Source of the DNA: Paenibacillus sp. FSL W8-0426
Lineage (GTDB): Bacteria > Bacillota > Bacilli > Paenibacillales > Paenibacillaceae
Direction: 5' to 3'
DNA length: 64,000 nt
Assembly (NCBI RefSeq): GCF_037969725.1
Contig: NZ_CP150203.1
Coordinates: 4,790,001-4,854,000 of the forward strand
The notes beneath the pieces are model-generated. The model ran no database searches and was not told where the DNA came from. It saw only the letters and a program-made list of their open reading frames with translations. Positions 36,886 to 45,488 of this stretch are shown here, one piece after another (the first letter of the stretch is position 1; each line of letters begins with the position of its first letter). The translations under genes and the position numbers were made by a program.

Positions 36886-37815
36886 CCTTTGGCCGATGGC
36901 TTCGCTCCATCGGCGGTGGGCTCTCTGCCTGAGGTCCCTGCGGGCCTCATGGGCGATCGCCTTGGCGAGGCCTTTGGGCCGATGGCTTCGCTCCATCGGC
37001 GGTGGGCTCTCTGCCTGAGGTCCCTGCGGGCCTCATGGGCGTTCGCCTTGGCGAGGCCTTTGGGCCGATGGCTTCGCTCCATCGGCGGTGGGCTCCCTGC
37101 CTGAGGTCCCTGCGGGCCTCATGGACGCTCGCCTTGGCGGAGGCTCTGGCCGATGGCTTCGCTCCATCGGCGCTGGGCTCCCTGCCTGAGGTCCCTGCGG
37201 GCCTCATGGGCGCTCGCCTTGGCGGAGGCTCTGGCCGATGGCTTCGCTCCATCGGCGCTGGGCTCCCTGCCTGAGGTCCCTGCGGGCCTCATGGGCGCTC
37301 GCCTTGGCGAGGCCTTTGGGCCGATGGCTTCGCTCCATCGGCGGTGGGCTCCCTGCCTGAGGTACCTGCGGGCCTCATGGGCGCTCGCCTTGGCGGAGGC
37401 TCTGGCCGATGGCTTCGCTCCATCGGCGGTGGGCTCCCTGCCTGAGGTCCCTGCGGGCCTCATGGACGCTCGCCTTGGCGGAGGCTCTGGCCGATGGCTT
37501 CGCTCCATCGGCGCTGGGCTCCCTGCCTGAGGTCCCTGCGGGCCTCATGGGCGCTCGCCTTGGCGGAGGCTCTGGCCGATGGCTTCGCTCCATCGGCGCT
37601 GGGCTCCCTGCCTGAGGTCCCTGCGGGCCTCATGGGCGCTCGCCTTGGCGAGGCCTTTGGGCCGATGGCTTCGCTCCATCGGCGCTGGGCTCCCTGCCTG
37701 AGGTACCTGCGGGCCTCATGGGCGCTCGCCTTGGCGGAGGCTCTGGCCGATGGCTTCGCTCCATCGGCGGCGGGCTCTCTGCCTGAGGTCCCTGCGGGCC
37801 TCATGGGCGCTCGCC
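36886..37815. repeat. Tandem array: 11 copies of an 85/86-bp unit
   Basis: The core GATGGCTTCGCTCCATCGGC recurs at 36895, 36981, 37067, 37152, 37237, 37323, 37408, 37493, 37578, 37664 and 37749, so spacings are 86,86,85,85,86,85,85,85,86,85. Each unit has two inverted repeats: GCCGATGG/CCATCGGC, and GAGGTCCC/GGGCCTC around TGC. Units 3-6 and 7-10 repeat as a 341-bp block. The last copy is cut off at CTCGCC before TTTTTT. The array is much richer in G and C than its flanks. Because 85 and 86 are not multiples of three, no single frame spans it, so it is not a protein repeat. Confidence 0.93.
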
Positions 37816-37830
37816 TTTTTTAAACACCAA

Positions 37831-38135
37831 AAAACCCCGTCCCGGAAAGGGACGAGGTTGTGCTCGCGTTACCACCCTAATTCTGTTCATCACAAACCAT
37901 AACCAAATATCTTGGGTATGCTTTGTCATCAACAGCACTTATGCCCTGCTCAGTATACAGGGTGCCGATATAACGTTCGGCTAACGGCTTCGCTTACGCA
38001 CGGATACATTAAACCGCTTCAGCGTCGCTTCTCCGGGATGATATTCGGCTATAACCCATCCATTGGCTTGCACCAAACGCCAACTCTCTGAGGGATGCAA
38101 TCATAACGTACTGAACCCGTCATGGAATCACTATT
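37831..38135 (-). promoter_or_regulatory. T-box riboswitch, specifier AUC (Ile), for ileS
   Basis: On the minus strand: stem I with AGAGAGTTGGCG and a specifier loop GAATATCATCC, where ATC (38042-38040) is the Ile codon; then the T-box core AGGGTGGTAACGCG (around 37865-37878), whose TGGT pairs with the acceptor end of uncharged tRNA; then a terminator CGTCCC/GGGACG running into TTTTTT (37831-37857). Uncharged tRNA-Ile favours read-through into ileS. Confidence 0.95.
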
Positions 38136-38148
38136 CATTATGAATATA

Positions 38149-38177
38149 GTTATAGCCTCTTTACCGGTAAAAGTCAA
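38149..38177 (-). promoter_or_regulatory. Sigma-A promoter of ileS
   Basis: TTGACT (38177-38172), a 17-base spacer and TATAAC (38154-38149) on the minus strand, between the divIVA stop and the T-box. The -35 is only about 12 bases after divIVA. Confidence 0.85.
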
Positions 38178-38189
38178 CCGGGCGGGCGT

Positions 38190-38699
38190 TTAATAAATTT
38201 CCTTCATTTCCCGTTCGCGTTCAAGGACTTCTTGTTCCCGGCTCTCCAGCGCTTCCCAACCGTCCTGAGACAACAGTTCCAATTGGGCCTCGACCAGCGT
38301 ACGGAAACGGGCGCGGTAAATGGATGCCTGCTTTTTCAGCTCTTCCACTTCCAAAGAAACCTTGCGCGATTTCGCCAAAGCCTCGTTGACGATTCGGTCG
38401 GCGTTTTTCTCCGCTTCCTTCACGATCAGCTGAGCTTCCTTCTTGGCGTTGTTCTTCACATCGTCCGCTGCTTCCTGGGCGATAATGATCGTTTTGCTAA
38501 GCGTCTCCTCAATCGTGGCAAAATGGTCCAGCTTCTCCTGAACGGACAGCAACTGATTGGTCAGTTCCTTGTTTTCGCGGATGACGCCTTCGTAATCTTT
38601 GATGACTTGATCAAGAAATTCGTTGACTTCATCCTCGTCATACCCGCGCAACCGTCGGGAGAATTCCTTGTTGTGTATGTCCAGCGGCGTTAATGGCAA
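38190..38699 (-). CDS. divIVA: Septum/pole-localised protein DivIVA
   Basis: Coiled-coil protein that binds curved membrane at septa and poles. Length 169 residues. The lipid-binding N-terminal domain LPLTPLDIHNKEFSRRLRGY-DEDEVNEFLDQV is intact (Phe and basic residues for membrane insertion), followed by long heptad-rich helices to the end. TTG 38697-38699, eight bases after AGGAGG, is the start; a GTG three codons upstream touches the site. Last gene of the ylm-divIVA string. Confidence 0.93.
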   Translation of the reverse strand: MPLTPLDIHNKEFSRRLRGYDEDEVNEFLDQVIKDYEGVIRENKELTNQLLSVQEKLDHFATIEETLSKTIIIAQEAADDVKNNAKKEAQLIVKEAEKNADRIVNEALAKSRKVSLEVEELKKQASIYRARFRTLVEAQLELLSQDGWEALESREQEVLEREREMKEIY

Positions 38700-38767
38700 G
38701 CTGTCCACCTCCTGTAAAAGTTCCTTCTCGTGCCGAGAAAGTTTGCAGCATATATAGGTTTCTTACA

Positions 38768-38791
38768 AAGAAGCCAGGCAACCGGCTTCTT
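38768..38791 (-). terminator. Hairpin between ylmH and divIVA
   Basis: AAGAAGCC/GGCTTCTT over an eight-base loop, followed on the minus strand by TGTAAG. Moderate stem and weak T-run: partial terminator or processing site, in a 248-base gap. Confidence 0.5.
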
Positions 38792-38947
38792 GGAAGATTC
38801 CTACGTTTGCATCATGGAATGAGATACGGTGAACCCGGAGGGCCATACAGCATCCCATCCATCCTCATTGTTTATCGGAAACCCCAAATATTTATTTCAC
38901 CTTTAGTTTAGTTATTTCGACAAGAATAAGAGATTTCCTGCAACGAG

Positions 38948-39730
38948 CTATGCAAATTTGCCGATTTTTACGCGACAGCGTCCTTTTTTGGTCATGCCAT
39001 CCAGTTCCAGTACCTTAAACCGACCAAATCCGCGAACGGAAACGACATCCCCTGCGTTGAGAAGCTTGGACGGGTCTTCTTCCACTTTCCAGTTCACGCG
39101 GCAGCGACCCGCTTTGATCGGGAGCAGCGCCTTGCTTCGGCTCATCCGGTATACGTCCGCGCAAATACCGTCCAGCCGCAAAGAAGCAACGGTGATGTCC
39201 AGAATCTCAAGCTTCGTTTCCGACCATCGCAATTGATCCAGCGGCAGCAGCTCGGTAAATACGTGCACCCGATGCACCTGATTCATTTGCAGCGATAAAA
39301 AAGCGCTGGTTTCCGACGCTACCACAGCGTGGCACCCGTCTTCCAGCACTTGGATATCCCCGATTTTGCCGCGTTTCATGCCAAGCCCGAGCAAAGCTCC
39401 CATGTAGTCGCCGTGCTCCAATTCGGCAATTTTGGAGTCATCGGACGAAATGCTGAGCACCTGCATATTCATATCTTCATCGTCAAGGTAGCGGTAATCC
39501 GGGGCGATCAGAGCACGCTTTCGTTCGGCGGACGCGTATCCGCCATCAAAACGCACTTGGACATCCGTCCGCCGATTGACTAGCGTTTGCAGTATAAACA
39601 TCTGCCTGGGATCCAAAAAATCCGTCAGCCGGGTGTCATGCCTTTCCCCGGCACGTTCCACCCATTCCGCTGCCTTATCCACGAAATCCCGTTCATCCGG
39701 CGTAAAATGTTCATATATTCCATTACCCAT
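38948..39730 (-). CDS. ylmH: S4-domain RNA-binding protein YlmH
   Basis: A 260-residue protein. The N-terminal and central part (HFTPDERDFVDKAAEWVER ... ALIAPDY, then LLGLGMKRGKIGDI) is the YlmH-specific domain; the C-terminal 70 residues are an S4 RNA-binding domain (SRSKALLPIKAGRCRVNWK, LNAGDVVSVRGFGRFKV). Bacillus homologues act with RqcH in ribosome quality control on stalled 50S subunits. ATG 39728-39730 follows GGTAGG. It is part of the conserved ylm block, 14 bases after ylmG. Confidence 0.92.
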   Translation of the reverse strand: MGNGIYEHFTPDERDFVDKAAEWVERAGERHDTRLTDFLDPRQMFILQTLVNRRTDVQVRFDGGYASAERKRALIAPDYRYLDDEDMNMQVLSISSDDSKIAELEHGDYMGALLGLGMKRGKIGDIQVLEDGCHAVVASETSAFLSLQMNQVHRVHVFTELLPLDQLRWSETKLEILDITVASLRLDGICADVYRMSRSKALLPIKAGRCRVNWKVEEDPSKLLNAGDVVSVRGFGRFKVLELDGMTKKGRCRVKIGKFA

Positions 39731-39744
39731 GGTCGATTCCTACC

Positions 39745-40011
39745 TTACATAAAACGGAGAAGAATGGACTTCAAGCCCACTTCCGCCAATTGAAGTGTAA
39801 TCAAGGCCACGATCGGCGAAATGTCCAGCATTCCGAATAACGGCGGAATAAACCGCCTGAACGGGCTCAGGAAAGGTTCAACGAGTTTGGCAAGCCATTC
39901 TCCGACAGCGCTCTCCCGAGCATTGGGAAGCCACGACAAAAGCACATACGCAATAATCATGTAGAGGTAAATTTGGAACGCGATGGATACGACACTATAA
40001 ATTAGACTCAA
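39745..40011 (-). CDS. ylmG: YggT family membrane protein (YlmG)
   Basis: An 88-residue protein with two membrane hairpins. The YggT signature is the segment LLSWLPNARES followed by VEPFLSPFRRFIPP and the Pro in LDISPIVALI. Function is not settled; homologues are linked to osmotic tolerance and to division or chloroplast nucleoid segregation. It starts at TTG 40009-40011 after GAGGTGAGCC and sits between sepF and ylmH, seven bases after the sepF stop. Confidence 0.9.
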   Translation of the reverse strand: MSLIYSVVSIAFQIYLYMIIAYVLLSWLPNARESAVGEWLAKLVEPFLSPFRRFIPPLFGMLDISPIVALITLQLAEVGLKSILLRFM

Positions 40012-40018
40012 AAAAGGC

Positions 40019-40486
40019 TCACCTCATCCTGTTATAATCTTGTTCGCTCTCAGCCAGAATTTCCGTAATGGTACCCTGGATCTCTACCGTGTCTGGCGTG
40101 CAGAGAAAAATGTTACCGCCGATTTTGGAAATACCGCCGCCCAGGGCGTACACCGTTCCGCTCAAAAAATCAATGACGCGCAAAGCCTGGTCCTGGCGAA
40201 CACGCTGCAAATTAACGACGACCGTACGATGCGAACGCAGATGATCGGCAATTTCTTGAGCCTCGTCATAGGAGCGCGGTTCATACAAAACAACTTTCAC
40301 ATTTTTCTGGGAATGAATGCTTACCACATTATTGCCCCTTTGTGTTCTACGTTTATCCAGCTCGGAGGTTTCAGGTTCATGGTGATCCGGCTCGGATTCT
40401 TCTTGTGCAGCCAAACGTTCACGTTCCACAATCTCTTCTTCTTCCTGGAGTCCAAAGAAATTCATGAATTTATTCATTACGCTCAT
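40019..40486 (-). CDS. sepF: Cell division protein SepF
   Basis: FtsZ-binding protein that forms rings and anchors FtsZ filaments to membrane. In 155 residues: an N-terminal amphipathic membrane-targeting helix (MSVMNKFMNFFGL), an acidic linker, then the SepF/DUF552 core (VVLYEPRSYDEAQEIADHLR ... VVVNLQRV ... RVIDFLSGTVYALGG). ATG 40484-40486 follows AGGAGGG and overlaps the ylmE stop (ATGA). Confidence 0.95.
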   Translation of the reverse strand: MSVMNKFMNFFGLQEEEEIVERERLAAQEESEPDHHEPETSELDKRRTQRGNNVVSIHSQKNVKVVLYEPRSYDEAQEIADHLRSHRTVVVNLQRVRQDQALRVIDFLSGTVYALGGGISKIGGNIFLCTPDTVEIQGTITEILAESEQDYNRMR

Positions 40487-41178
40487 CGTGAACCCTCCTC
40501 TTTCCCTACGAGAATCGATCCCAGTCGAACCCAGGTTGCTCCCTCTTCAATCGCCACTTCAAAATCATTGGACATGCCCATGGATAATTCAGTCAGCGGT
40601 TCTTGTGTCAGGGCCTGTCCATTCAAACGGTCTCGCAGTTCCCGCAATCCGCGAAATACGGGACGAGTCAGCTCCGGGTCCTCTTCATGAGGGGCCATCG
40701 TCATTAGGCCGATAACCTTGATATGATCCAATGAGCCTATTTCACGTAAAAAGCCGGCTGCGTCTTCAGGCTGCAAACCATACTTGCTCTCTTCACCCGA
40801 AATGTTGACCTGCAAAAACGTTTCCACGCCAATGCCCAGCGCAGCCGCCTTTTTGTTCAATTCCTTCGCCAGCGATAACCGGTCCAGCGAATGTATGTAA
40901 CGAAATTTTCCGACAACGTCCTTGACCTTGTTCGTCTGCAGGTGGCCGATAAAATGCCAGATTCCCTGCTGCCCATAGGCTTCCCATTTGGCCTGCGCAT
41001 CCTGCCAGCGATTTTCTCCGATATGCTCAAGCCCGCGGTCCAGCACAGCTCCCGTCGTTTCCAGCGAAACGTACTTCGTGACGGCAATCACGTTAACATC
41101 CTCGCGATTGCGGCCGCTGCGCCGACACGCGGCTTCGATCTTCTGATTTACCTGTTGTATACGTTCCTCCAAAGACAC
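40483..41178 (-). CDS. ylmE: YggS-family PLP homeostasis protein (YlmE)
   Basis: A 231-residue PLP-binding protein with an alanine-racemase-like barrel and no racemase domain. PLP Lys is in VIAVTKYVS, the signature IGENRWQDAQAKW and HFIGHLQTNKVK follow, and LSMGMSNDFEVAIEEGATWVR is at the end. Such proteins keep the free PLP level and amino-acid pools in balance. It starts at GTG 41176-41178 after GAGAGGTG and is translationally coupled to sepF. Confidence 0.94.
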   Translation of the reverse strand: MSLEERIQQVNQKIEAACRRSGRNREDVNVIAVTKYVSLETTGAVLDRGLEHIGENRWQDAQAKWEAYGQQGIWHFIGHLQTNKVKDVVGKFRYIHSLDRLSLAKELNKKAAALGIGVETFLQVNISGEESKYGLQPEDAAGFLREIGSLDHIKVIGLMTMAPHEEDPELTRPVFRGLRELRDRLNGQALTQEPLTELSMGMSNDFEVAIEEGATWVRLGSILVGKEEGSR

Positions 41179-41184
41179 AGAGGT

Positions 41185-42087
41185 TCACCTCTCTTCCAGC
41201 CCAATCCAGCTAGCCATGCGCCCGGTAGTTCCGATTTCTTTCCGGTAAGAGAAGAAAATGTCCGGGTTGCAGCTTGTACACCAAGTAGTACATTCGATAT
41301 GATCCGGCAATATTCCTGCTTTCATCATAATGTGTCGATTGCATTCTTTCAAGTTTAACATCGTTTTGCCATTGCCGGCCGAATGGAAGATCAGGTTGCC
41401 ATTTGCCCCATACCCCTCATTACCCTCGGCCCCGTCAAGCCAAACCCGCACATGTTTCATGACGGCCTCATCCACCTCGTAACAGCAATCGCCGATGGAA
41501 GGGCCGATCGCGGTTCGGATATGATGCCTTTGGCTGCCGTACTCCTGCTCCATTTTCTCGATCACGGATTCGGCAATGCCCGCTACCGTCCCTTTCCAGC
41601 CGGCATGAGCAAGCCCTACTGCACCTCGTACGGGATCGTAGAAATATAATGGCACGCAGTCCGCGTAGAAGGAGGTCAGCAGGACACCCGGCACATCCGT
41701 AACCAAGCCGTCCGTATCTTGAAAGGCAGATTCGCGATCCATCCACCCCCGCCCCCGGTCTTCAGCCCGAACGACGGCAACCCGTTTGCCATGAACCTGC
41801 TCTCCGCACGTCCAGGCACTTTCCGAAAAGCCCAGCTTGGATGCAATCCGCTTTCGATTGTTGAGAACCGTTACCGGATCATCACCGACGTGATACGCAC
41901 AATTCAGGCTTCCATAAGGAGCACTTCCGTTCCCTCCCTGCCTCGTCGTAAATCCTGCACTCAAACCGTCATATTGCTCTCTCCACGGCTTCACATATAT
42001 CAACAACGGCTCGGGAGCCGCTGCATTTTCCGGGCCCCCACTCTTAAGCATCTGTTCCTGTTCCAACACAAAAGGTTCCATCTTCAT
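41185..42087 (-). CDS. ylmD: Peptidoglycan editing factor PgeF / multicopper-type laccase-domain protein (YlmD)
   Basis: A 300-residue protein. The YfiH/DUF152 signature is complete: GFTTRQGG, NCAYHVGDD, CGEQVHG, then the catalytic ADCVPLYF and HAGWKGT, with a later AIGPSIGDCCYEV and CTSCNPDIFFSYR. Relatives hydrolyse L-Ser-containing muropeptide intermediates (PgeF) and purine nucleosides. ATG 42085-42087 is preferred, eight bases after GAGG; a GTG nine bases upstream touches the site. It is followed after six bases by ylmE. Confidence 0.92.
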   Translation of the reverse strand: MKMEPFVLEQEQMLKSGGPENAAAPEPLLIYVKPWREQYDGLSAGFTTRQGGNGSAPYGSLNCAYHVGDDPVTVLNNRKRIASKLGFSESAWTCGEQVHGKRVAVVRAEDRGRGWMDRESAFQDTDGLVTDVPGVLLTSFYADCVPLYFYDPVRGAVGLAHAGWKGTVAGIAESVIEKMEQEYGSQRHHIRTAIGPSIGDCCYEVDEAVMKHVRVWLDGAEGNEGYGANGNLIFHSAGNGKTMLNLKECNRHIMMKAGILPDHIECTTWCTSCNPDIFFSYRKEIGTTGRMASWIGLEER

Positions 42088-42140
42088 ATTTTTCACCTCG
42101 CAAGCTCCAGTGTACCAAATGAACCCCTGTCCTGTCTCGT

Positions 42141-42530
42141 TCAGATCGACCGGCGCTGACTTCGCTCCAGACGTTCCGTTCGATCCATTCGTTCTGCGCG
42201 GCTGATCTGCGCATCATACATGCGAGCCTCGCGTTCCCCTTCATCGTATGAAGGCTCCTTGACTTCATCCATCTTCACCAATATGACGTCGGAGCCGATC
42301 TTGACGATGTTTCGCCATGGAATGATCAGGTCCGTGCCCCCTCCAAACAATCCCATGAAGCGGGTATACCCCGGCACCACGATGGCCTCGATCCTCCCCT
42401 GCCTTAAATCCAGTTCCAAATCGCTGATCTGACCCAATCGTTTGCCATCGGTAATATTGATGACCTCTTTGGTTTGAAAATCGGAAATCTTCATGCCTCT
42501 GCCCGTCTGGGCGCCCACATTTCCTTTCAT
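42141..42530 (-). CDS. ylmC: YlmC/YmxH family PRC-barrel sporulation protein
   Basis: A 129-residue protein with one PRC-barrel domain: MKISDFQTKEVINITDGKRL, GQISDLELDLRQGRIEAIVV, FGGGTDLIIPWRNIVKIGSD, then a charged C-terminal tail rich in Arg/Glu (SRAERMDRTERLERSQRRSI). YmxH-type proteins are tied to sporulation in Bacillus. ATG 42528-42530 is nine bases after GGAGG and gives 12 residues before the barrel; ATG 42492-42494 is a second choice. Downstream of sigG and its terminator, so probably separately expressed. Confidence 0.85.
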   Translation of the reverse strand: MKGNVGAQTGRGMKISDFQTKEVINITDGKRLGQISDLELDLRQGRIEAIVVPGYTRFMGLFGGGTDLIIPWRNIVKIGSDVILVKMDEVKEPSYDEGEREARMYDAQISRAERMDRTERLERSQRRSI

Positions 42531-42665
42531 CGGGTTCCGCCTCCAGTCTGCTTCCGCTCCTGCCCGTTCTTTCATTCTATACACTATATGTACGGGCGGG
42601 GAAAAATGTCCTGTTTTTAGGCAGGCGGCCGCACAGCGAAACATCTCCGTATTACCATGCACCCC

Positions 42666-42705
42666 AAAATAAAAGAGCGACTCCGGGTTATCCCGGATCA
42701 TCGCC
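42666..42705 (-). terminator. Terminator of sigG
   Basis: GCGATGATCCGGG and CCCGGAGTCGC form an imperfect stem with a four-base loop on the minus strand, followed by TCTTTTATTTT. It lies just after the sigG stop. Confidence 0.8.
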
Positions 42706-42719
42706 CTATCTCGTATCGT

Positions 42720-43502
42720 TTATGACTTCACGTGTTTTTGCATCTGCTGAATGGCCGACTTCTCCAAACGCGAGACCTGTGCCTGGGAAATCCCGATTTC
42801 ATCCGCCACTTCCATTTGGGTTTTCCCTTCGAAAAAACGCATGGACAAAATCATTTTCTCCCGTTGTCCCAGCCGATGCATCGCCTCGCGCAAAGCGATT
42901 TCCTCGATCCAGGAAACGTCCTTGTTTTTGTCGTCGCTGATCTGATCCATCACATAGATGGGGTCGCCTCCGTCGTGATAAATGGGTTCGAAGAGCGATA
43001 CCGGGTCCTGAATGGCATCAAGGGCAAATACCACGTCTTCTTTGGGCACGTTCAGCGCTTCGGAAATTTCGAAAATGGTCGGTTCGCGAGAGTTTTTGTT
43101 CGTCAGGCTATCCCGGACTTGGAGCGCTTTATAAGCAATGTCCCGGAGAGAACGGGATACGCGAATCGGGTTGTTGTCGCGCAGATATCGACGAATTTCA
43201 CCGATGATCATCGGCACTGCGTATGTTGAAAATTTGACATTTTGGGATAAATCAAAATTATCAATGGCTTTCATCAGGCCTATGCAGCCAACCTGGAACA
43301 GATCATCGACAAACTCCCCCCGATTGTTGAAACGCTGAATGACGCTGAGCACGAGGCGCAGATTGCCATTCACCAATTTCTCTCTTGCTGAGCGATCATG
43401 GTGCTGCTGAAGGGAATGAAACAATTCCCGCATTTCTACGTTGGTGAGGACAGGCAATTTTGCAGTGTCCACGCCACAAATCTCGACTTTGTTTCGGGTC
43501 AT
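42720..43502 (-). CDS. sigG: Forespore sigma factor G
   Basis: Late forespore-specific RNA polymerase sigma factor, 260 residues, full length. Region 2 (LVNGNLRLVLSVIQRFNNRG ... DDLFQVGCIGLMKAIDNFD), region 3 (EISEALNVPKEDVVFALDAI) and region 4 (MEVADEIGISQAQVSRLEKSA) are clear, and the N-terminus NKVEICGVDTAKLPVLT is typical of SigG. ATG 43500-43502 follows GGGAGG. A sigma-F-type promoter precedes it. Confidence 0.96.
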   Translation of the reverse strand: MTRNKVEICGVDTAKLPVLTNVEMRELFHSLQQHHDRSAREKLVNGNLRLVLSVIQRFNNRGEFVDDLFQVGCIGLMKAIDNFDLSQNVKFSTYAVPMIIGEIRRYLRDNNPIRVSRSLRDIAYKALQVRDSLTNKNSREPTIFEISEALNVPKEDVVFALDAIQDPVSLFEPIYHDGGDPIYVMDQISDDKNKDVSWIEEIALREAMHRLGQREKMILSMRFFEGKTQMEVADEIGISQAQVSRLEKSAIQQMQKHVKS

Positions 43503-43536
43503 CGTGATTTACCTCCCAAGGAGAAACATTAATGTA

Positions 43537-43565
43537 CATTATCTCCGGGGCAGGCTTTTTTATTC
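43537..43565 (-). promoter_or_regulatory. Candidate sigma-F promoter of sigG
   Basis: GAATA (43565-43561), 14 bases, GGAGATAATG (43546-43537) on the minus strand. The -10 fits the sigma-F form GGnnAnAnTR at every fixed position; the -35 fits G-Y/A-ATA less well. It lies 35 bases before sigG. Confidence 0.6.
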
Positions 43566-43623
43566 GCAGCTGGCATGCTTGCCAGTAATACCCATAAATT
43601 AAACAAACCGGATCTGCGGCGCT

Positions 43624-44346
43624 TCAAACCATCTTGTTGAACTCTTTGCGCAGCCTCTTGATGATCCGTTTCTCCAGGCGGGAAATATAGGATTGGGAGA
43701 TTCCCAGCAGATCGGCCACATCCTTCTGCGTTTTCTCTTCCCCGTCCTGCAGCCCGAACCGCAGCTCCATGATCATTCGCTCGCGATCGGTCAATTTGTC
43801 GAGCGCTTTATGCAAAAGCTTCCGATCAACCTGCTCCTCGATGTTTCGGTAGATTGTATCATTCTCAGTGCCAAGCACGTCAGACAGGAGCAGCTCATTT
43901 CCATCCCAATCGATATTGAGCGGTTCATCAAACGAAACCTCTGTCCGGATTTTGCTGTTGCGCCGTAAATACATCAAAATCTCATTTTCGATACAACGCG
44001 AAGCATACGTCGCCAGCTTGATTTTTTTCTCCGGGTCAAACGTATTCACGGCTTTGATTAACCCGATGGCCCCGATGGATACCAGGTCTTCAATGTTGAT
44101 GCCCGTATTTTCGAATTTGCGCGCAATGTACACTACCAGCCGCAAGTTTCGTTCGATCAGCATCGCGCGGATCGCAGCGTCGCCCGAAGAGAGCTTTTGC
44201 AGCAGATACTCTTCTTCCTCACGCGTTAACGGAGGCGGTAACGCCTCGCTTCCGCCAATGTAATAGATTTCCTCGCTCTTGAGTCCAAGCAAAAATAAAA
44301 AACGATAATATTGAAGCTGCGCTACCAGTTTCCATTTCAAAAGCAT
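43624..44346 (-). CDS. sigE: Mother-cell sigma factor E (pro-sigma-E)
   Basis: Early mother-cell sigma factor made as an inactive precursor. In 240 residues, the hydrophobic N-terminal pro-sequence ([20 protein letters not shown]) is followed by [19 protein letters not shown]; processing by SpoIIGA near residue 27-29 is expected. Regions 2 ([17 protein letters not shown] ... [16 protein letters not shown]) and 4 ([21 protein letters not shown]) are intact. ATG 44344-44346 follows GGAGGAACG, 11 bases after spoIIGA. Confidence 0.96.
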   Translation of the reverse strand: MLLKWKLVAQLQYYRFLFLLGLKSEEIYYIGGSEALPPPLTREEEEYLLQKLSSGDAAIRAMLIERNLRLVVYIARKFENTGINIEDLVSIGAIGLIKAVNTFDPEKKIKLATYASRCIENEILMYLRRNSKIRTEVSFDEPLNIDWDGNELLLSDVLGTENDTIYRNIEEQVDRKLLHKALDKLTDRERMIMELRFGLQDGEEKTQKDVADLLGISQSYISRLEKRIIKRLRKEFNKMV

Positions 44347-44357
44347 GCACGTTCCTC

Positions 44358-45338
44358 CTATACCACATTCAGCGGCTTTTCTGTTGTTCCTGCAGTGCCG
44401 GCGATCGGCGCTCCACCGCTGGAATCCTGCACGAGGTCAGGGTGAATGACCGCCTGATATTTTCCTTCGGACGATAACGTTCCCCCATCCAAACCTATCA
44501 GGACTCTGGTTGTTTCATAACAGATCCCACCCATCGTTACCTTCACCCGATCCGGCTTGATTGCCAGCATAAACGCAGTCCCCTTATTGATGCCCCGATA
44601 GGGTACAAGCCTCAATCGATCCTGCCAGTGAAATTGCTCCTGATTCATGTCCATAATAAGGTTGTCCGGCGCCTCATGTTTCAATCTGTCCTTCCAGGAA
44701 CCCGGCAGCCATTGCTGCCATTGCGAAACTTCCATCACCATAACGGGTTGACGGGTGAGCGGATCGGCAAGTTGGTTTCCCGTATCCAAAAGGCCTGTAC
44801 AAGAAACGATCGCTTCATCAATGTATACATCGACCTGCCCTAGATACGTAGTCATCCGTTCTGCTTTACGCTTCGAGTTCTGCACGGCTTTGAACAACGC
44901 CAGCACCGCAAAAAATACGATAAACGTAAACCAAAACGCGATTTTCAAATCAAACGACATTCCGCCAGATGCCGTAAACCAGATTCCGTTGAACAGCTCA
45001 CCCGAGCTCTGAAGCATGTAGTGCACGCCCAGAATGCCCCCGGCAGCCACAAAATTGATGACATAAAAGGTTCCCAACGTTTTGCAGAATGCCTGCAGAC
45101 CTTTGAAGCCAAACGCGATAAACAACATAATCAGGGACAATGTGAATTTGATCAGGAACGTGAACAGAAACGCGAGCTCAGGCACGAACATCATGACCAC
45201 GTACAGTGCCCCCACAACGGCGGACAACAACCATCTCCACCAGACCAGCCTGCTCTTTCTCATCCATGCTGTCAGCCCGATGAGCGCACCGTCGATGCAC
45301 AGGTTGGTCAAAAAAATGAGATCTACGTATACAACCAC
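44358..45338 (-). CDS. spoIIGA: Sporulation sigma-E processing peptidase
   Basis: Membrane aspartic protease in the septum that activates pro-sigma-E after SpoIIR signalling. About 326 residues: five N-terminal helices, then a cytoplasmic protease half with the Asp motif [23 protein letters not shown] 45336-45338 is chosen because the product then reads [13 protein letters not shown], aligning with the family start MKIYLDVIWLLN; AGGTGG is three bases upstream, which is short. Next gene sigE forms the spoIIG operon with it. Confidence 0.92.
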   Translation of the reverse strand: MVVYVDLIFLTNLCIDGALIGLTAWMRKSRLVWWRWLLSAVVGALYVVMMFVPELAFLFTFLIKFTLSLIMLFIAFGFKGLQAFCKTLGTFYVINFVAAGGILGVHYMLQSSGELFNGIWFTASGGMSFDLKIAFWFTFIVFFAVLALFKAVQNSKRKAERMTTYLGQVDVYIDEAIVSCTGLLDTGNQLADPLTRQPVMVMEVSQWQQWLPGSWKDRLKHEAPDNLIMDMNQEQFHWQDRLRLVPYRGINKGTAFMLAIKPDRVKVTMGGICYETTRVLIGLDGGTLSSEGKYQAVIHPDLVQDSSGGAPIAGTAGTTEKPLNVV

Positions 45339-45455
45339 ACGATCCACCTGCCCGCTCACCACATATCGAAATTATCGAAATTAACTGACTTCGATTCGCC
45401 GTGGTTGCTTATCTATCAATTTTGCAGCACAGTTTCCATATGGAACATACTCACA

Positions 45456-45488
45456 AGTATAGGGAACCCCTTTCTCAAAGTCTGTCTA
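45456..45488 (-). promoter_or_regulatory. Candidate Spo0A-dependent promoter of spoIIG
   Basis: TAGACA (45488-45483), a 21-base spacer and TATACT (45461-45456) on the minus strand. The overlong spacer recalls the Bacillus subtilis spoIIG promoter (22 bases), where Spo0A substitutes for normal -35 contact. Confidence 0.5.

Noticed and set aside
36886..37815. CRISPR array
   Set aside because: Whole units repeat without unique spacers and no cas genes are nearby.
36687..37823. Repeated Arg/Ser/Ala/Pro-rich peptides in both directions across the array
   Set aside because: Frames break at each 85/86-bp change, have no ribosome-binding sites, and are open only because the DNA is GC-rich.
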